The notes: generated from the letters alone by a model not told the origin. Counted from the first letter of the stretch, positions 42,532-56,063 are shown. The stretch is 64,000 nt of DNA from Pyrus communis (GCF_963583255.1 NC_084814.1:18267164-18331163), one strand, 5' to 3'. Numbers and translations: made by a program.

Positions 42532-45500
42532 TCAGCCTGTTACAATACCTGCCAGAACATCGCTCTTACCCCGCGCATAGATAGTGTAAACTAGACGGAT
42601 TGCATCAAGCCATCCATCAAGGGATTCCCACGAATCGGCAACCTGGAGGTAGAATGTTCGCATTAGAATCGGGTTTTAAAATATAAATGCAATGTTTTTA
42701 GTCCACTTTTCATGCACTTGACAGACTACCGAAAAAATTCTATGATTTGATGCCCATCACAAAGAACCGAAGAACTTCTCTTCGTATAAAGAATTTTTAT
42801 CTGTTGCCAAGGGCATTCCTTACCAGATAGATGGGTCCGTGAATTGTATCGATGCAGAGGCCAGCACCAGGTGGTAAAGTCAGATCACCACATGCTGAAA
42901 CAGAAACGATATCGGGAACGTCAACTTTTATAGCTGCTTCCACTGATCTACTTGAGATGCCTTGGGGTACATGCTTTTGCTCATTTTTGCTAACCTGCTG
43001 AAAGGAAGTAGATGAACAGAAAGAACACAAGTAAGTAACAAACAGATAAAGAATATACTTGGCACAAGCAAGGAAAGTTACTATAACTAATTCAGTTATC
43101 GAATGTGCAGATAATTTTTCTTCGCTTGATATACACTAAAACGATAAAGAATTACCTGTTGAAGCCCTTCATTATTCAAAACAAACTCCGATTGTTTCCA
43201 ATCACTATGAGGTGCAATTGGTTTTCCCGCTGGTGGTGCAGTAAGATATCCAACTTTAAGATATGGTAAAGGAAGCTGTAAAGATTAGAAATTATCATGT
43301 CAGCAAACCAAAAAAATAATCTCTCAACCAACGAGATTAAGCAGACATCAAGGTATGACCACTGAAAGAATTAGGAAAATTAAGTCTTGATGATCAGGGA
43401 AAAATCAGGAACGCGCATCATGTATGGCTCTGTCATAAGGTTCACTTCTCAATGGAGAACCAGTAGAGACCCGACCTCATAACTGACCAAAATTATTTAT
43501 ACAGAAGCCTAAAGGGTTTACTGAAGTTGGTATTAGTTCTTAACTTCTTACCATGGATCGCACGAGCCGCAAGGCACTACTGTAAACCTGTAAATAATTA
43601 ATCACACAAAAACTTAGCATACACAATCAAAGTGAATATCCTTAAACCTTAAAGGAAAAATAAAACCAACTACATTTTACGTCTCTCTCGCTGAAGGGCT
43701 ATCCTTTTCTCCATATAAATATCAAATCAAATTGGTTGAGAAAGAAAACTATGGGAACCTTACATTGTAATTTGGTTTCAAAGCATGAGCAGCTGCAATG
43801 TAGATAGCCGATTGACTATACAATTCATTAGGTGAAACTTCTTTGGGGTGTCCAGATCCCCCAGTTCTTAGTGTGTCCTCAGCCAATCCGTACTGCAAGT
43901 AAGAAAAAGACCAAGGTTTGGTAATTCAAGTTACGGGGGATTATTAGATAAGAGAACCGGTGGTTTCTTGTTATCCAGTATAGAGGAAACTGAGAGTCCA
44001 TTTAAATTATGAATGGAGTATCACATTATCCTAAAATTATTAAGATAAGTAACAAACTAACCAATACGGTTCCAAGATTGTAAATTGCTCGATGGAAATC
44101 AAACTGCAACTGAATAGCTGCGCGGAACTGCACCAGAAGAAAATGACATGAGTCATGACAGTATAAATGAGAAACAAACACTTCAAAGATGAAAATAATA
44201 TTCTGGTTTCCCATCCACATTTATCCAATCATTCTGATATCTCCAAAAAATTATTATACGGTACCTTACTTATTGCAGATCTTACAATTGTTTGCTTTTC
44301 CCGTGCAGGAACAATTGCGCTGAGTTCCTAAATTGCATAATTGATTAAAAAAAAAATCAATTTGGAGTTCATGACATGGAACATAATTATATGCCGAGTG
44401 AGAAGAAAATTTAAAAAGATTTTATTTCTTCTAAAATAAGTTTAATTAAAATAATGCAATTTAAGATACCTGCAGAGCAAGTCCCCAGTTGTTAAGTGCC
44501 TGGAATATATGACACGGATTTAGTAATAGGATACAAAGGAGACAATGCAAATAAGTGCATTCTTCCCGGATTTCATAATCTGTTTCTCTTCATAATTGTA
44601 TAAAACATTGGTTTTCGCAGGATATCATAAGAAATAGGAATAGCCTAATACAACAATTTATTGAGTCATACCTGGGGACTGTTCCAGTTGAGCAACACTG
44701 CTTTTTCGTAATTTTTTGTAGCCTGCAAATCAAATCAAGGGGTGGTAAAAATCACTTCATTTATTCGAAATTATGTTTTTCTTTAGGGATTAAAAATCCA
44801 GTTGTTTATGATTCGGCGAGGAATAAATGAGAACTATCGCCACTTGATGCCAGCACCGCCACATCTAAGGAGAAGCAAAATTGATTTAAGAAGCAAACTC
44901 CTAGTTTCCTAAACCTCCAAAAGATCACCTAGTCCAAAGGCCTAGTTTTTTACAAAAGAATAAACTAAAGAGTATCAAATTGCTCATGTTTCTATGCTAT
45001 TATATCTTGAATATTAAAAAGTCATATCCAACTTCCAAGCGTCAGAATCCAGCTGCCACGTGTAAGAGTTGCCACAACAGCCGCAGCAGGAGATTAACAA
45101 GAGCAGCAACTTTTTTAAGACATGGAAAAAGAAAGTAACTTCTATCTGGCAAGGCTGAAGCACTGAATTATGGTTTAACCTGCTTCCATAGTTCTTCAGC
45201 TTCCTTTGTACGACCACGCATTTTTGCCCGATCAGAGATAGCAATAGCCCAATTATAGAAAGCCTGGAAAGTAAAAGTCAAGCATTATTTTCACTCTCAC
45301 ACAAGTGAGATAACCAATCAGAAATTATAGAAAGATCATCTACACACATACATACACCTTCTGAATAACTCTATCATGGCACTTTCAAGATTACTAAGTT
45401 CACTTGCTATTTGAGGAGATTATATTGTAGAAGGATATGCAAACATACATCATGAAGTGTTGGGCACAGACGGGTAGCCTCATCATACTTTCTGCAAGCC

Positions 45501-48002
45501 TCCTCAAGCAAAGCATCTTTAGAAGGATTAGTAGAATCTGGACTAACATTATCTGCACTTTCCTGCATCCCAGACGAGGATTATTTAGATAGTAAATTCA
45601 CACTGGTTCACCTAAGGGGAAGACAAAATGTCCCTTAAAACAAAAATTTCAAGTGACACCTCACATTATTTAATCATTTAGAGAGAAGCTGAAACAGCTA
45701 AAGGCACATAACTGGAGGAGAGAGCTAACATAATGAAGATACTTATACCCTTATTCATTCCACAAAAATGACCCAATTGGAAAACGTTGGCTAATGTAGA
45801 ATGGCACTTTAGCTTAGTAAACAACACATAAGGGTAGACCAAGTTTCAGTGAGCATATTATTCTTACTACCATGTGTTGTGAGTTGGCTCATCAAAATAC
45901 AAAGGCCAAACAGGTTTAGGTTTCCAATTGGTGTTTGGAAAGGAGAAAAGGAATGTGCACAGGTTATCTCCCATAAGAATTGGGAAATAGGTTTTTCTTT
46001 GTAATCCGAATGAGTTTAGGATTAGAAAATAAGTTAGTTTTCCCAATTCTAAGAGAATTTAGGAATCCTATACTTGTAAGGCATGTAAAAATTAGTGTAT
46101 GTGCTATAAATAGGCTTGTGGGGCTGATTTATTAACACGAACAGCAGAGAAAATACAAGGTAGAGAGCCAAGAGTGATAAAGAGATCTAAAGAAAGGTTT
46201 TGGGGTTTAGCATAAGGGCTTTCAATAAGTTCTTGTAACCTAGTTGTTATTCTCCATAGTGCAAGTGATTTCTCAAGAGAGATCACACAAGGAGTAGGCA
46301 AAGTTCGCCAAACCTTGCTAAATTCTCTATGTTTGTGTGTGGTGTGTTTACTAAACTGTTCATATATTCGCATGGCATCATCTTATAAGTTTGCATAACA
46401 CCGGAGACTATCGATAAACATGATCAACTAAGGGGGATTAAAATCAACACCTTGTGCCTCCAAACCCATATAAAATAACACCATTCTCACAATTGCATCG
46501 CAAGGAAATAGTTAAATTCACAGAAAGCCGTCTAGTTGAAATTTGATAAGCAAAAACCATAACTAAATGCAACCACAGATCGAGCAGGAGAGTATCTCAA
46601 ACCTGAAGAACCAGCGCCCAATTGTAAAGTGCATCATAATCATGTGGGTTTCTTTCTATTGCACTAGCATACCTACAAAATTTATGTACAAATAAGAATT
46701 CCGGGAAAGCAAGACACCTAAAAGACATTGTGTGGTTGCAAACATCGCAAAGTACCGTAAAAGAAACAAAGAAAAGAGAAGTATGATCATGAACATTACA
46801 AAGAACTCAAACTTTGTTTCAGTAGTAAAATATAGGATTATACTATTCCCTACAAGCTGACAAGTAAGAAGGAAAGACAAAGAAGACAGTACCTCTTGGC
46901 AGCAAAAGTAAGAACCCGTTGGCGAGACCGACCGTCATCATCGGTACCAGTGACACTGTTGATCAACTCCATTGCAGCAATGTTCTGCTCTGAGTGTTGC
47001 TCTTGTGGGCTTTCTTCACTGATACAATTCAATCCACAAATCGCCAAATAAATTGTCAAAAAATGGTTAACAACGTAGGTGATCCAGAACAATGACCATA
47101 CAAAACTTACATTTTTTCGGTCCTCAAAACAAATTTGATCCATGACTAAAACTGATAACTTTTGTCGAAAACAGTAACATGCAAATCGACCTACCCAATT
47201 TAAAGTTACAACTTTTAACATTAACCACTACAATGACCATACAAAACTTACATTTTTACCACCCCAAACACAAATTTCATTCACTAACAAATTGATCCAC
47301 ACCTAAAACAGATCAATTTCGTCGAAATCAACGACATTCAAATCCATCATAACCAATTCAAAGTTCATAATTCTATCATCCTTTGTGAATTCCAGTTTTC
47401 GAAAACCCGAAAGTGGGAACTGCAGGAAAAAATCACCAATTGGACTAATTCTCCACACTGAACCAAAATTCAAGCACAACAAACAGAATTTTGTACAATT
47501 ACATTACCAAAAAACCAAAATTTAAAATCAAATGAAGGAATGAGAACCTGTAACTGTAAGGGGAGCTGGAATCATTAGTGACCTCGTTTGATTGGTCATT
47601 TTTCAAGCCACTAAGCAGCTCCCTCATCGTGAATGTACGGCTTCCTTCGTCTTTCTTCAGCTCCGGATGCGCAGCTCGCTGGCCGTGTGATTGGATCGAG
47701 GCTTCGATCACTTCATTCACCTTCGGATCCGCGCCATCGGCCACCACCACTTCATGTTCGGGTAGGGGTTCCGGTCTAACTTCGGCCTCCGTCACTGGCT
47801 CGGGTTTAGCTTCGGGTTCGGGCACCGGTTCCGGTTTAATTTCGGGTTCCGGGGCCGGTGCTGGTTCAGCTTCGAGTTCAGGCGCTGGCTCCGGTTTAGC
47901 TTCAGGCTCTGGCACTAGTTCTAATTCGGATTCGGGTTTCGGATTTGTTGTCTGATCTGGTTCAAGTCCGTTCTGAGCGGGGGGTTGTTCGGCGATGGAC
48001 AT
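42532..48002 (-). CDS. Tetratricopeptide repeat (TPR) protein with Pro/Glu repeat N-terminus
   Basis: Fourteen exons (minus): 47548-48002, 46893-47018, 46603-46672, 45449-45562, 45180-45263, 44672-44722, 44470-44499, 44265-44327, 44062-44127, 43764-43892, 43552-43587, 43156-43275, 42824-42997 and 42532-42642, giving about 542 residues in one frame. Exon 7 is a 30-bp microexon. Residues of about 20-90 are a degenerate [12 protein letters not shown] repeat, probably disordered. TPR-like helices follow: [68 protein letters not shown] and [22 protein letters not shown]. The C-terminal half is unlike a TPR ([58 protein letters not shown]). TPR arrays bind partner proteins; no partner can be read from sequence. 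I recognise a conserved plant family but no established name. The 5' UTR has a GA microsatellite. Confidence 0.88.
45873..46380 (+). mobile_element. Possible solo LTR in TPR-gene intron 3
   Basis: This stretch begins about TGTTGTGAGTTGGCTC, has a TATA motif in a typical LTR setting (GCTATAAATAGGC at about 46103), then a short leader-like region, and ends near a CA. Its layout resembles small Copia LTRs. I could not find convincing target-site repeats, so the borders are approximate. Confidence 0.4.
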
Positions 48003-48088
48003 TACGGGAGATCGGAGGAGGGATCGGAATTCGAAGAGTGATCCGACTGTGAAGTAACAGAGAGGTTGGAGGGAGAGAGGGAGGGAGA

Positions 48089-48141
<53 letters not shown>

Positions 48142-49658
48142 GCTCGTTGTTCAAAGTTACAGACTTTGAGGAAAATAAACTGAAAATATTAAGCGGTCGT
48201 ACGGAGCCCCGAGGGGTTAATTAATGTAACCAAGTCATAAACGTACTGTTAACAGAGTAAAAATTTCACTTAAAAAAAAAAAGAAAAAGAAAAAAAACAC
48301 AGTAAAAAATGGTTTGGTAGGTTAAAACATTTTTTCTTCCAACAATTGTGGATGCCTAAATGATCTCGATCATTGCGTTTAACCATACATTTTAATTTTC
48401 GTATGTAGCATTCTTTTATTATGTATGTCTTTTTATAAATGACATGGTTAGGTTGTCCTACTAAAAATTTTATCCAAATAAATTGTCAACTCGGAATTTG
48501 AAGTATGTTCCGAGTATCTATGGATTTTATTGGCACATGCAAGGTTGCAGCATTGCATGTACTTGACCTTTACCTTAAGATGTTGCATACCATGGGAGAG
48601 CGAATTGTTAAAGCTTCCTTCAACTGCATACGAAATTAGGTTAACTTTGGAATAACATAAAATGTGAAGGTGTGATTTTCGCAGGTTGTTTCGATCACTT
48701 AGTGAAAGTAATATATAAAGGAATAAGAAATTAGTAACTTATGATAATGGATTAAGGAATCTTAGATCAGGAGAAGGCTAATTGTGGGAGAATGATCTCC
48801 TTTTATAGTTATGGAGAGTCTCCTTTTTCGCCTGCAGTCAATGTGAAACTGTAAGAGCTTTATTTTGATGTTGACACGTGTTAGTGTTGCAATTGATCTC
48901 TTGATTGGAGAGAAATTCACATGCTTCAATAGGGATGCCTCAAAACGAACCCTTCAACGAGTCTCTAAAGGTATAAAGTTGACATGAGCTAGACAATTTT
49001 CTGGATTGGTGTATGGTAGAAAGTACAAACAGCATATAAGAAGAAAAAAAGAAAGCTCCAACTACATCTACACGTCCATGAATAAAATGTTGGATTGAAC
49101 CATGAGAGGTAGAAGAAGATGGCACTTTTACTAGAGAATCTGTCTTGTAACCAATTGTATTCCCTTGTGTGACTGTCTATCTCCCTCGTCACATCATCGT
49201 GTGACGAGAGAAATAGATCGATAGATAGATAGATACAAGGACTATACAATCAGGCTGAGATTAATCTCCCCGTAACACGATACCATTTATATGTCATGTA
49301 TTGCCACCAAAAATACAATTTACTCAAAAGACGGGAGAAAGTTCATTCATAAATCAGTGTCAGGTTGTTGATCTGAGTTTACTAAATCTGCATTGTTGCC
49401 ACAGCCACTCTGAAAAGCAAGAGAGTGCGGGCAATACATTATATACTAAATCCATAATTTACTAAAATCCAGAAATTGCCCATCAGATGCTCGTTTCAAG
49501 CAAGTGTGAAACTCACCTCAACATCCCTTGCTATCAAAGGGATCCTCGCCAGGTGCAACAAAAATAAGGAAACGTAAAAGAATAGAATCGGGGGACGGGC
49601 AAGAAAGCAAAAGAAGAGAAGGAAAAAGACCAATGCCCAGCATTACCATTCGGTGTTT
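48003..49658. other. Intergenic region, TPR gene 5' side to TBC gene 3' side
   Basis: Contains a long GA microsatellite (about 48092-48137) in the probable 5' UTR/promoter of the TPR gene and a short TAGA repeat at about 49219-49232. No other gene is supported. Confidence 0.65.
48061..48137. repeat. GA-rich microsatellite in TPR-gene 5' region
   Basis: Interrupted then pure GA run about 60-135 bp upstream of the ATG at 48002. On the coding strand it is a (TC)n tract, common in plant 5' UTRs and core promoters. Confidence 0.85.
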
Positions 49659-52600
49659 CTAAACCTTGTCATGAAGAGTCACCACCAAGTGATGGGCATC
49701 ATCTAAAAGCTTCCACACATCCAGACGGCCCGCCATGCTATTGCACTCCCTCATGATCTCTTCCATGCTGCTGTACTTCTCTATTATAGTCTTCCTTCTT
49801 TGTAGCACACAGGCCGCTATTGCATAGAGCAAGAGATCATCGGTAGGAGGGGCTCTTTGCCTAATCCTTCCCCAAGCAGACTTGGCGATCCCCACCCTGA
49901 CTGCTGCCTGATCTGCCCACATTACCTCCCAGAGGCAAAGCGTATCCTCAAAGCTCAACTCTCTCCTGAACAGAACCACCACCATTCTGTACACAAAAAA
50001 GCAATCCTCCGCTTGAAGCTTCTCCAGGTGTTTGTAGAGAGGAACATCTTTGCACTTTATAATCTTCGAGACAAGGCCAAGTTGCCTCCGGATTCCTGCC
50101 TCATCCAGTCGAAAATTATGCCGTGCCTTTTTCATAAAACCCACAAAGCACCAGAAGGCTTCATGGTCCTCTTCCACCACTGAGATAATAGGACTGAGTA
50201 GATCACTCATCCCCTGGCAGTACCCAATCTCAGGATCATACAGAGCATAGGCTTCCAGGATTCCAACCAGGCGAGAGGCGTGAAAAATCCTGCATGGCTC
50301 CAAGTGATCATAATCCTTTAACCCAACACTTTCGGCTAGTCTTCGTGCCTTTATCTCTGACACATCAGCCTGTGATGGTGAGTAAATAATCCATTCATCA
50401 TTTGCGCGCACAGCATCAAGGCGGATGATCTTCTGCCATGTGGCAAAATCTTCTGCTGAGTGGACTTTGGGCTTGTTGTCTATATTGGAGGGAGAAGAGC
50501 TCTCCTTAGCCTTGTCATCAACATAATTTTCTTCAGTAACATCAGTGGATAGTAATGGTCGAGTGATATCAGATTCTTCAGAGGAATCAGAATTAGTTGA
50601 TTCCGTATCGGCAGCATAGGGATCTTCACAGGTTACTCCACTTTTCTCACCATCTGCTTCAAGTGATTCAGAAGTCTGGACAGCTTGATTGCCTATAGGG
50701 TTATCTGAATCCTTGGGTAATTGGTTTCCACACTCAGTTGAAATGGATTTCCTGGCACTTGTAACATCCCCTTGGTCAAAACAATCTAAAACTTGACTAA
50801 AATCCCCGCTGCCCTCAGTGCTACTGTTACCAGAAGTTTCCTTCAACTTCAAGCTCTTATCACTTTGTGTTAAAATTCTCCAGCACTGTCTCCGTAAGTG
50901 TTCATATTCTTTTCTGCATTGCAAGTGATAAAGAAAGTGTGAACAATGTGAAGAAGAAAAACACGCCAATATACAAAAAATGAGAGATGGAGCCGTGACA
51001 AGGAATATGCCATAGAAAATTTATGTACTAATCACAATTGCATACAACATACAAGGAGAAGGGCAAAAAACTAAAAGACAATACCTATTCTGTTTTTTGA
51101 CAGAGTCTCTTTCTTCCTTGGAACTGTTCACATCATAGCTGTTGGGAAAGAGCAAATCAATGTCAAATCAGCCAGTACCAAAATCCACAGGCAAACCTTT
51201 TTCACAACAAAAAAAGGGCGCAAAAGCACTTTATAAGTGCATATTTCTTGCGAGACTACAAGGCAACCGAGATGAGGTTCCATATTTCATTATGCCAAAC
51301 CAGAACCAAAGGTCCAAACTTCGCCTACAGATGCAAATTGGGCTGGAAAAATAATGAAAAAGAAAACAGGAAGAAAAATTCCTCATCTTAATTTAACACC
51401 ATGCACTCGGATGCCAGTTCCCATGTTAATCAAGACTAAAATATCCATTAAAACAGAACATACAAATGGGTCCAGGCTTTAAAAATTGTTGGAACTTAAA
51501 CAAACACATTTAGGTTTTTCATCCCTCCCCATTGTACCAAATCATAGCCACTAGGAAAATCACCCAGGATGTACATAATGAAACCAAAGAAAAAAATTGA
51601 ACAAAATGTGCATGTATTCCAAAGTACTCGGAAAACACAGTGCTAAGGCACACCAGAAAAGACTAAAAGTACATCTGGGTGATGGATGAAAATTCATCAT
51701 TATTCATAGCAGACACCTGCAAGGCTCACCGAACCAAGCATTCCCCAGGACCAGGCAACCAAACAGTCATCACTTTAACAAGAAGTTCTTAAAATTTTGA
51801 AATCATATACTAACTAATTTTCATATAACACATACGAAACTGGAAGCATTAAAGCAATCGCATAGATATGAAAATACTTACACTCCAAGAAGAAACGGCC
51901 ACACTTCAGCTCGAATACTTGGATCAACACCCTGCATCAGAAAGTAAGTGATTAATATCCAACAGCTGTAAAACATACATCAAATACAAAGTCAATTCCA
52001 TGGAAAATAGAAAAATAGGTCTGACAGAAGTCAAGAACATACTCCGCTGCGAACTTTCTTTAAAAACTTGAGACCCCCATCAGTGAGTTTCCCATCTGGT
52101 GTAAATAAACTTTTCCATTGTTTGGGTAGAAGGGCATGTTTTTTTCTCCTACGGGACCAAGGTGATTTAAGACTGCCCCTGAAGAAAGAGACAAATAGAA
52201 GTGATCAGACTTCACTGCACGAAGTATAAGTAAAACAAACATAACTAATAATCCAAAGTGGTATACAAAAGACACGAAGATCTCCAGAAAGAACAATGTG
52301 CAATGCACCTATAAAAATAAGGTCCGCTACGAAAGGACAGAGAACCATTGCCACCAAAGTAGAGAAAATTTTTGTGGACAGTGCAAGGTTTATGACTAAA
52401 CAGGAAACCCATAAAGCACTTTTATTGTAAATCAGAGACAACAGAAGAACCGAACTTCTAAATTTGTGGCAAGAAAAGCCTACTCAAACCCGATTTCATT
52501 TCCGACATTCCACAACTAATGCGTACTAGTACCGGGACAATTCAATCCAACCAATATAGAAAAGCAAGGAAGCAATAATCAGAATCTGAATCCTACAGGA

Positions 52601-53439
52601 GAGGAGTAAAGGAAGACTAGGAATAAGTACTTGAATAGGACAGTTTTCGACACGAATCAATTGGATACTTCTAGATCGAGCTCCAGGATTTACATCTCAA
52701 ATTTAAAAAATATGAGAAAAACCCCATCTGGGTGCTTAGAAAATGTGGAATCTCAGCTTTTCTTCCTGTTCATACAATTTCTAAGTAACCAAGTAGACTT
52801 GAAGGGACAAAATTTAAGGAAGAACAAGAACAGTGAAAACTCACCGATCAGTGGAAACTGGTGTGGAAGACGAGGAAGCAACTACTAACAAAACCGATCG
52901 CAAATGAATCCATGACGACGACGACGGTGAAGATGTGGAATTTGACGACGGTGACGGTGAAGATGTTGAATTTGACGACGGTGACGGTGAAGATGTGGAA
53001 TTTGACGGTGGAGGTGGATTAGAAGAAGTGTGACTCCGCCGTAGGGCTTTCATTGGTTGTTTCTGATGCGTAATCATCTATGTGTGTTTTTGTCTACCTA
53101 TCAATCTATCTAGCTATTGAAGAATCTAGGGTTTTGCTCTCACAACGAATTAGGGACTTACTTCGATTTCGATTCAGTAATTTTTTGGGGAATTTTTGTA
53201 TTGCTTTACCTACGAGAGTAGACGACTGTGGCGGCCAAGGCGATACCGGCCATGGCCGTGACGGCGACGGCTAAGCCGACATTGGAGGAAGCAGTCCACG
53301 ACCAGAAGCCGCTTCCGCCACCGACGCTGCCGCCGATGTGCCAGCCGCTTCTCCCTCCACCACCACCGCCACCGCCGCCGGTGCTAGCCTCCGCGAACAC
53401 GATCCATTTCCAACCATCAGCTCCCCCGCCGAAGAGCAT
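49659..53439 (-). CDS. TBC-domain Rab GTPase-activating protein (GYP7-like)
   Basis: Exons (minus): 53210-53439 (first exon a), 52043-52178, 51882-51931, 51085-51138 and 49659-50913, giving 574 residues in one frame. Exon a encodes a Gly-rich stretch and one hydrophobic segment (VGLAVAVTAMAGIALAATVVY). Exon 2 gives the basic GSLKSPWSRRRKKHALLPKQW and KVRSGG; exon 3 starts the TBC fold (VDPSIRAEVWPFLLGVYDVN). The large last exon opens with about 150 Ser/Asp-rich residues that split the TBC domain, then IRLDAVRANDEW (Arg finger) and GYCQGMSDLLSPI (Gln finger), so both catalytic residues are present. It should speed GTP hydrolysis on a Rab GTPase in membrane traffic; which Rab is unknown. A second possible first exon lies at 52845-53077. 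Confidence 0.9.
52845..53077 (-). CDS. Alternative first exon of the TBC RabGAP gene (exon b)
   Basis: Within intron 1 of the TBC gene an open stretch starts at ATG 53077 (or 53053) and ends at a good donor (CG then GTGAGT) in the same phase as exon a, so it joins exon 2 without a frame break. It encodes a Ser/Pro-rich, low-complexity N-terminus (repeats of SPSPSSNSTS) without the membrane segment of exon a. The repeat comes from a 30-bp tandem array. It may be a real second promoter or a chance frame. Confidence 0.45.
52912..53013. repeat. 30-bp minisatellite, about three units
   Basis: The unit GGTGACGGTGAAGATG followed by TGGAATTTGACGAC repeats with single-base changes. On the minus strand it encodes the Ser/Pro/Asn/Thr repeat of exon b. 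Confidence 0.85.
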
Positions 53440-53936
53440 TAATGAAAAAAACTCACCCTCAATTCCAATGAGCCCCTTCTCCAATCACCCGTCCTCCCGT
53501 CGCCAATTAGGGTTCCTCGCCTTCAGGCCTAAATCACCATTACCGAACTGAAAACCCTCGGCACTCTTTCTCTCTCCCTCCTTCTCAAGCTTTCTCTCTC
53601 TAAACTGCCTTTGTTTTTTTCTTTGTTTTTGAGATTTCGCTCTCTTTCAATGAAAGGCATGAATTATAGAAATTTAAAATTAAACAAAAAAAAATTCATA
53701 ATTTATTTTATATTTTATTTGCGATATTAATATCCATGCATCTCTCCCTCTCTCTCTACAGTCTCTATCTTGGTATGCGAATCTCTTTCTCTTTCTCTCT
53801 CCTCTCTGTGAGTGTGAGAGAGAGAGGGACTGGAAAAGTAGATCGAAGACTTGGAGGGTCGGAATCTCGGAGTGCGCTGCAATGGCGGGGAAATTAGTAT
53901 TGGTCCAGCCCAATTTGGCCCAATTTTACTTTATTA

Positions 53937-54533
53937 GGCCATCTATATTGGGGAGGGCCGCTAAAGGTCGCAAAGCGACAAAGTGGTTTGATTTGCTCAA
54001 AAGTTTATCTCCCACTGATGGTTGAGCATGGAGTCATCAGAAATTTTTTGGCCAAATCGACATCAGGCTAGCTAAATATAGCCCATTTTTTAGCCTTTTC
54101 TAGATTTCAGTTCCTCAATTGCAATAGTTAATTCAAATTCAACGGCAAGATTTAAAAATATTCAACGATAGTTTAATTAAATTAAGTTAATTAACCAATA
54201 AATTTAAGAGAACTTTAACGAAAAGCTCCTAGTACTGTTCACTTTAACGAAAAACCACATTTTTACACTAAAAAGTCAATTATGGTACTATTCATTTTAC
54301 CCTTTATTTTGTCCTTATCGTTAAAACTCAAAGTTTTCAAACCATTTTCATTAGTCTTCCTTAAATTTAAAGTATCAACTTAAAACTAATAAATTATTGA
54401 AGGGGCTATGTTTAGCTTTCTGACTGAAAATAGTATATGAGCATTGTCTGACACTATTTATTTAAAAATAATTTTTTTGCAATGCAATAATTCTATATAG
54501 GGCTATATTGAGCCATTTCGTTAGAAGATGACC
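53937..54533. mobile_element. PIF/Harbinger-like element, interrupted by a MITE
   Basis: Starts GGCCATCTATATTGGGG and reads GGTCATCTTCTAACG from the other end, flanked by TTA (53934-53936 and 54534-54536). It contains no transposase and is split by the MITE at 54208-54361. Confidence 0.55.
54208..54361. mobile_element. MITE nested in the PIF/Harbinger-like element (9-bp TSD)
   Basis: Flanked by TAAATTTAA (54199-54207 and 54362-54370). It starts GAGAACTTTAACGAAAAGC and ends CATTAGTCTTCCT. I recall very similar short elements as abundant in apple and pear genomes; this memory is the main pointer to Rosaceae. Confidence 0.7.
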
Positions 54534-56063
54534 TTACAACATTGGTGTGCAAGAAAAATAATAATTCAGCCTTATGATGCGTCAGTAAATTGAGCAAATT
54601 TAACATTTTGCTCAAGGAGAAACAAATGATGTAGTAGTAAATACTATTTTTATCACTTTGATCACTAAAATTTGATAAAAACTTATCAAAATCCTCTTGT
54701 TAAAGTGTTAATCTATAGATTTCATTCCAATGTAGTGTTGGTGGCTCGTATTTATAGAGCAGTTGACTCACCAATTATTCCAAGGCACTTTGTACAAATT
54801 GTTTTGATCGGCAGCCATTTCATCATAGCATGCAGTGGCAGATCTAGGAATCGAAGCTTGAGGGTCTTAGTGTTAAATACAAGTCTTTAAGATAGAAACA
54901 GAATGGGAATAGCACAAAAAAAGTCTTAGTTTATTCACTGGGGCATTTTGTTCAACACTTAATGGACTTATTATCGTCAATTAAATCATATTGCACACTT
55001 GTTAGCAGATATAGACATATGTCGATGCAATTTAATGAGTAATATAAAGATAATTTTTTAAGTTCCATCAACGCAACCTGTCGATATATGCCTAGCAGAA
55101 ATTGCATCAAATACTTAATAGGCACAAAAAGAATCTATAATAAACATTTGAAAAATTCTCGTAAGACCTTCACATATATATTTTTCAAACTTTGAATGGT
55201 CCTGAAACTACTTTGGTCCCATTGTCCATCCACTAGCATGGCTGTAAAAAGTGAGTTACTTCCATAAGCATATGCAAAAGTTAAAAGACAAGTTGGGATT
55301 ATTATTTATTATTATTGTAATTATAATTAAGTGGGATTATAGAAGATGGAATTAGCTCACATGGCACACAATTTAGAAATAGAAAATCGATGTGGGATTT
55401 TAATTATCTATTGGTATAAACTTATGGGTCCACATTTTGTAGAGACAATGGGGAGACAAAAGCACTCAAGTGTTGCCGGACCACATGCCTCCGTTCAGTT
55501 TCTTAAAGTATCACATGAATCATGGGATGTCACAATGGAGTTTCCTCATTTATTTTCGACTTTATTAGACATTGCAATAATAAATATATTATTAGTTTTT
55601 TACTATATAGATTCAAACTAGGGACATATTTATATATAAGGAAGAAAAGAACGAACATAACAAAAGATGTTTATACATTTTAGTATGTACCTTGAATTAA
55701 CGTTAGTTGCGTGATGCGAACTTCATTCAGTTTGTATTTGGAATTGCTTGTATCGCTTTGGTATTTGTTACTTCATATGCACACTAGGGAACTGATGGAG
55801 CTTATAAAATCATTTGTTATTTGATGACGGTCTTTAACGTGTAATATATACTTGTAGGTTTAGAATCGGCTCAACTAATTCATACAATCAGTTACTTCAA
55901 CATCGTGTTTAATTACAAGTTCACTTACCAAACTCTTCTTACGATCTTGGTATTAGTCTTTGCTCTTTTGTAATGACAATTGATTACATGCTTCCTCTGT
56001 ATTATATATATACTCTTGAAATATTTTATTTTATGCTTAAACTAATTTAGTAATTTATAATTT

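Noticed and set aside
55346..55621. Plus-strand frame of 91 codons
   Set aside because: AT-rich intergenic DNA with no motif; the end is a run of hydrophobic codons typical of AT-rich noise.
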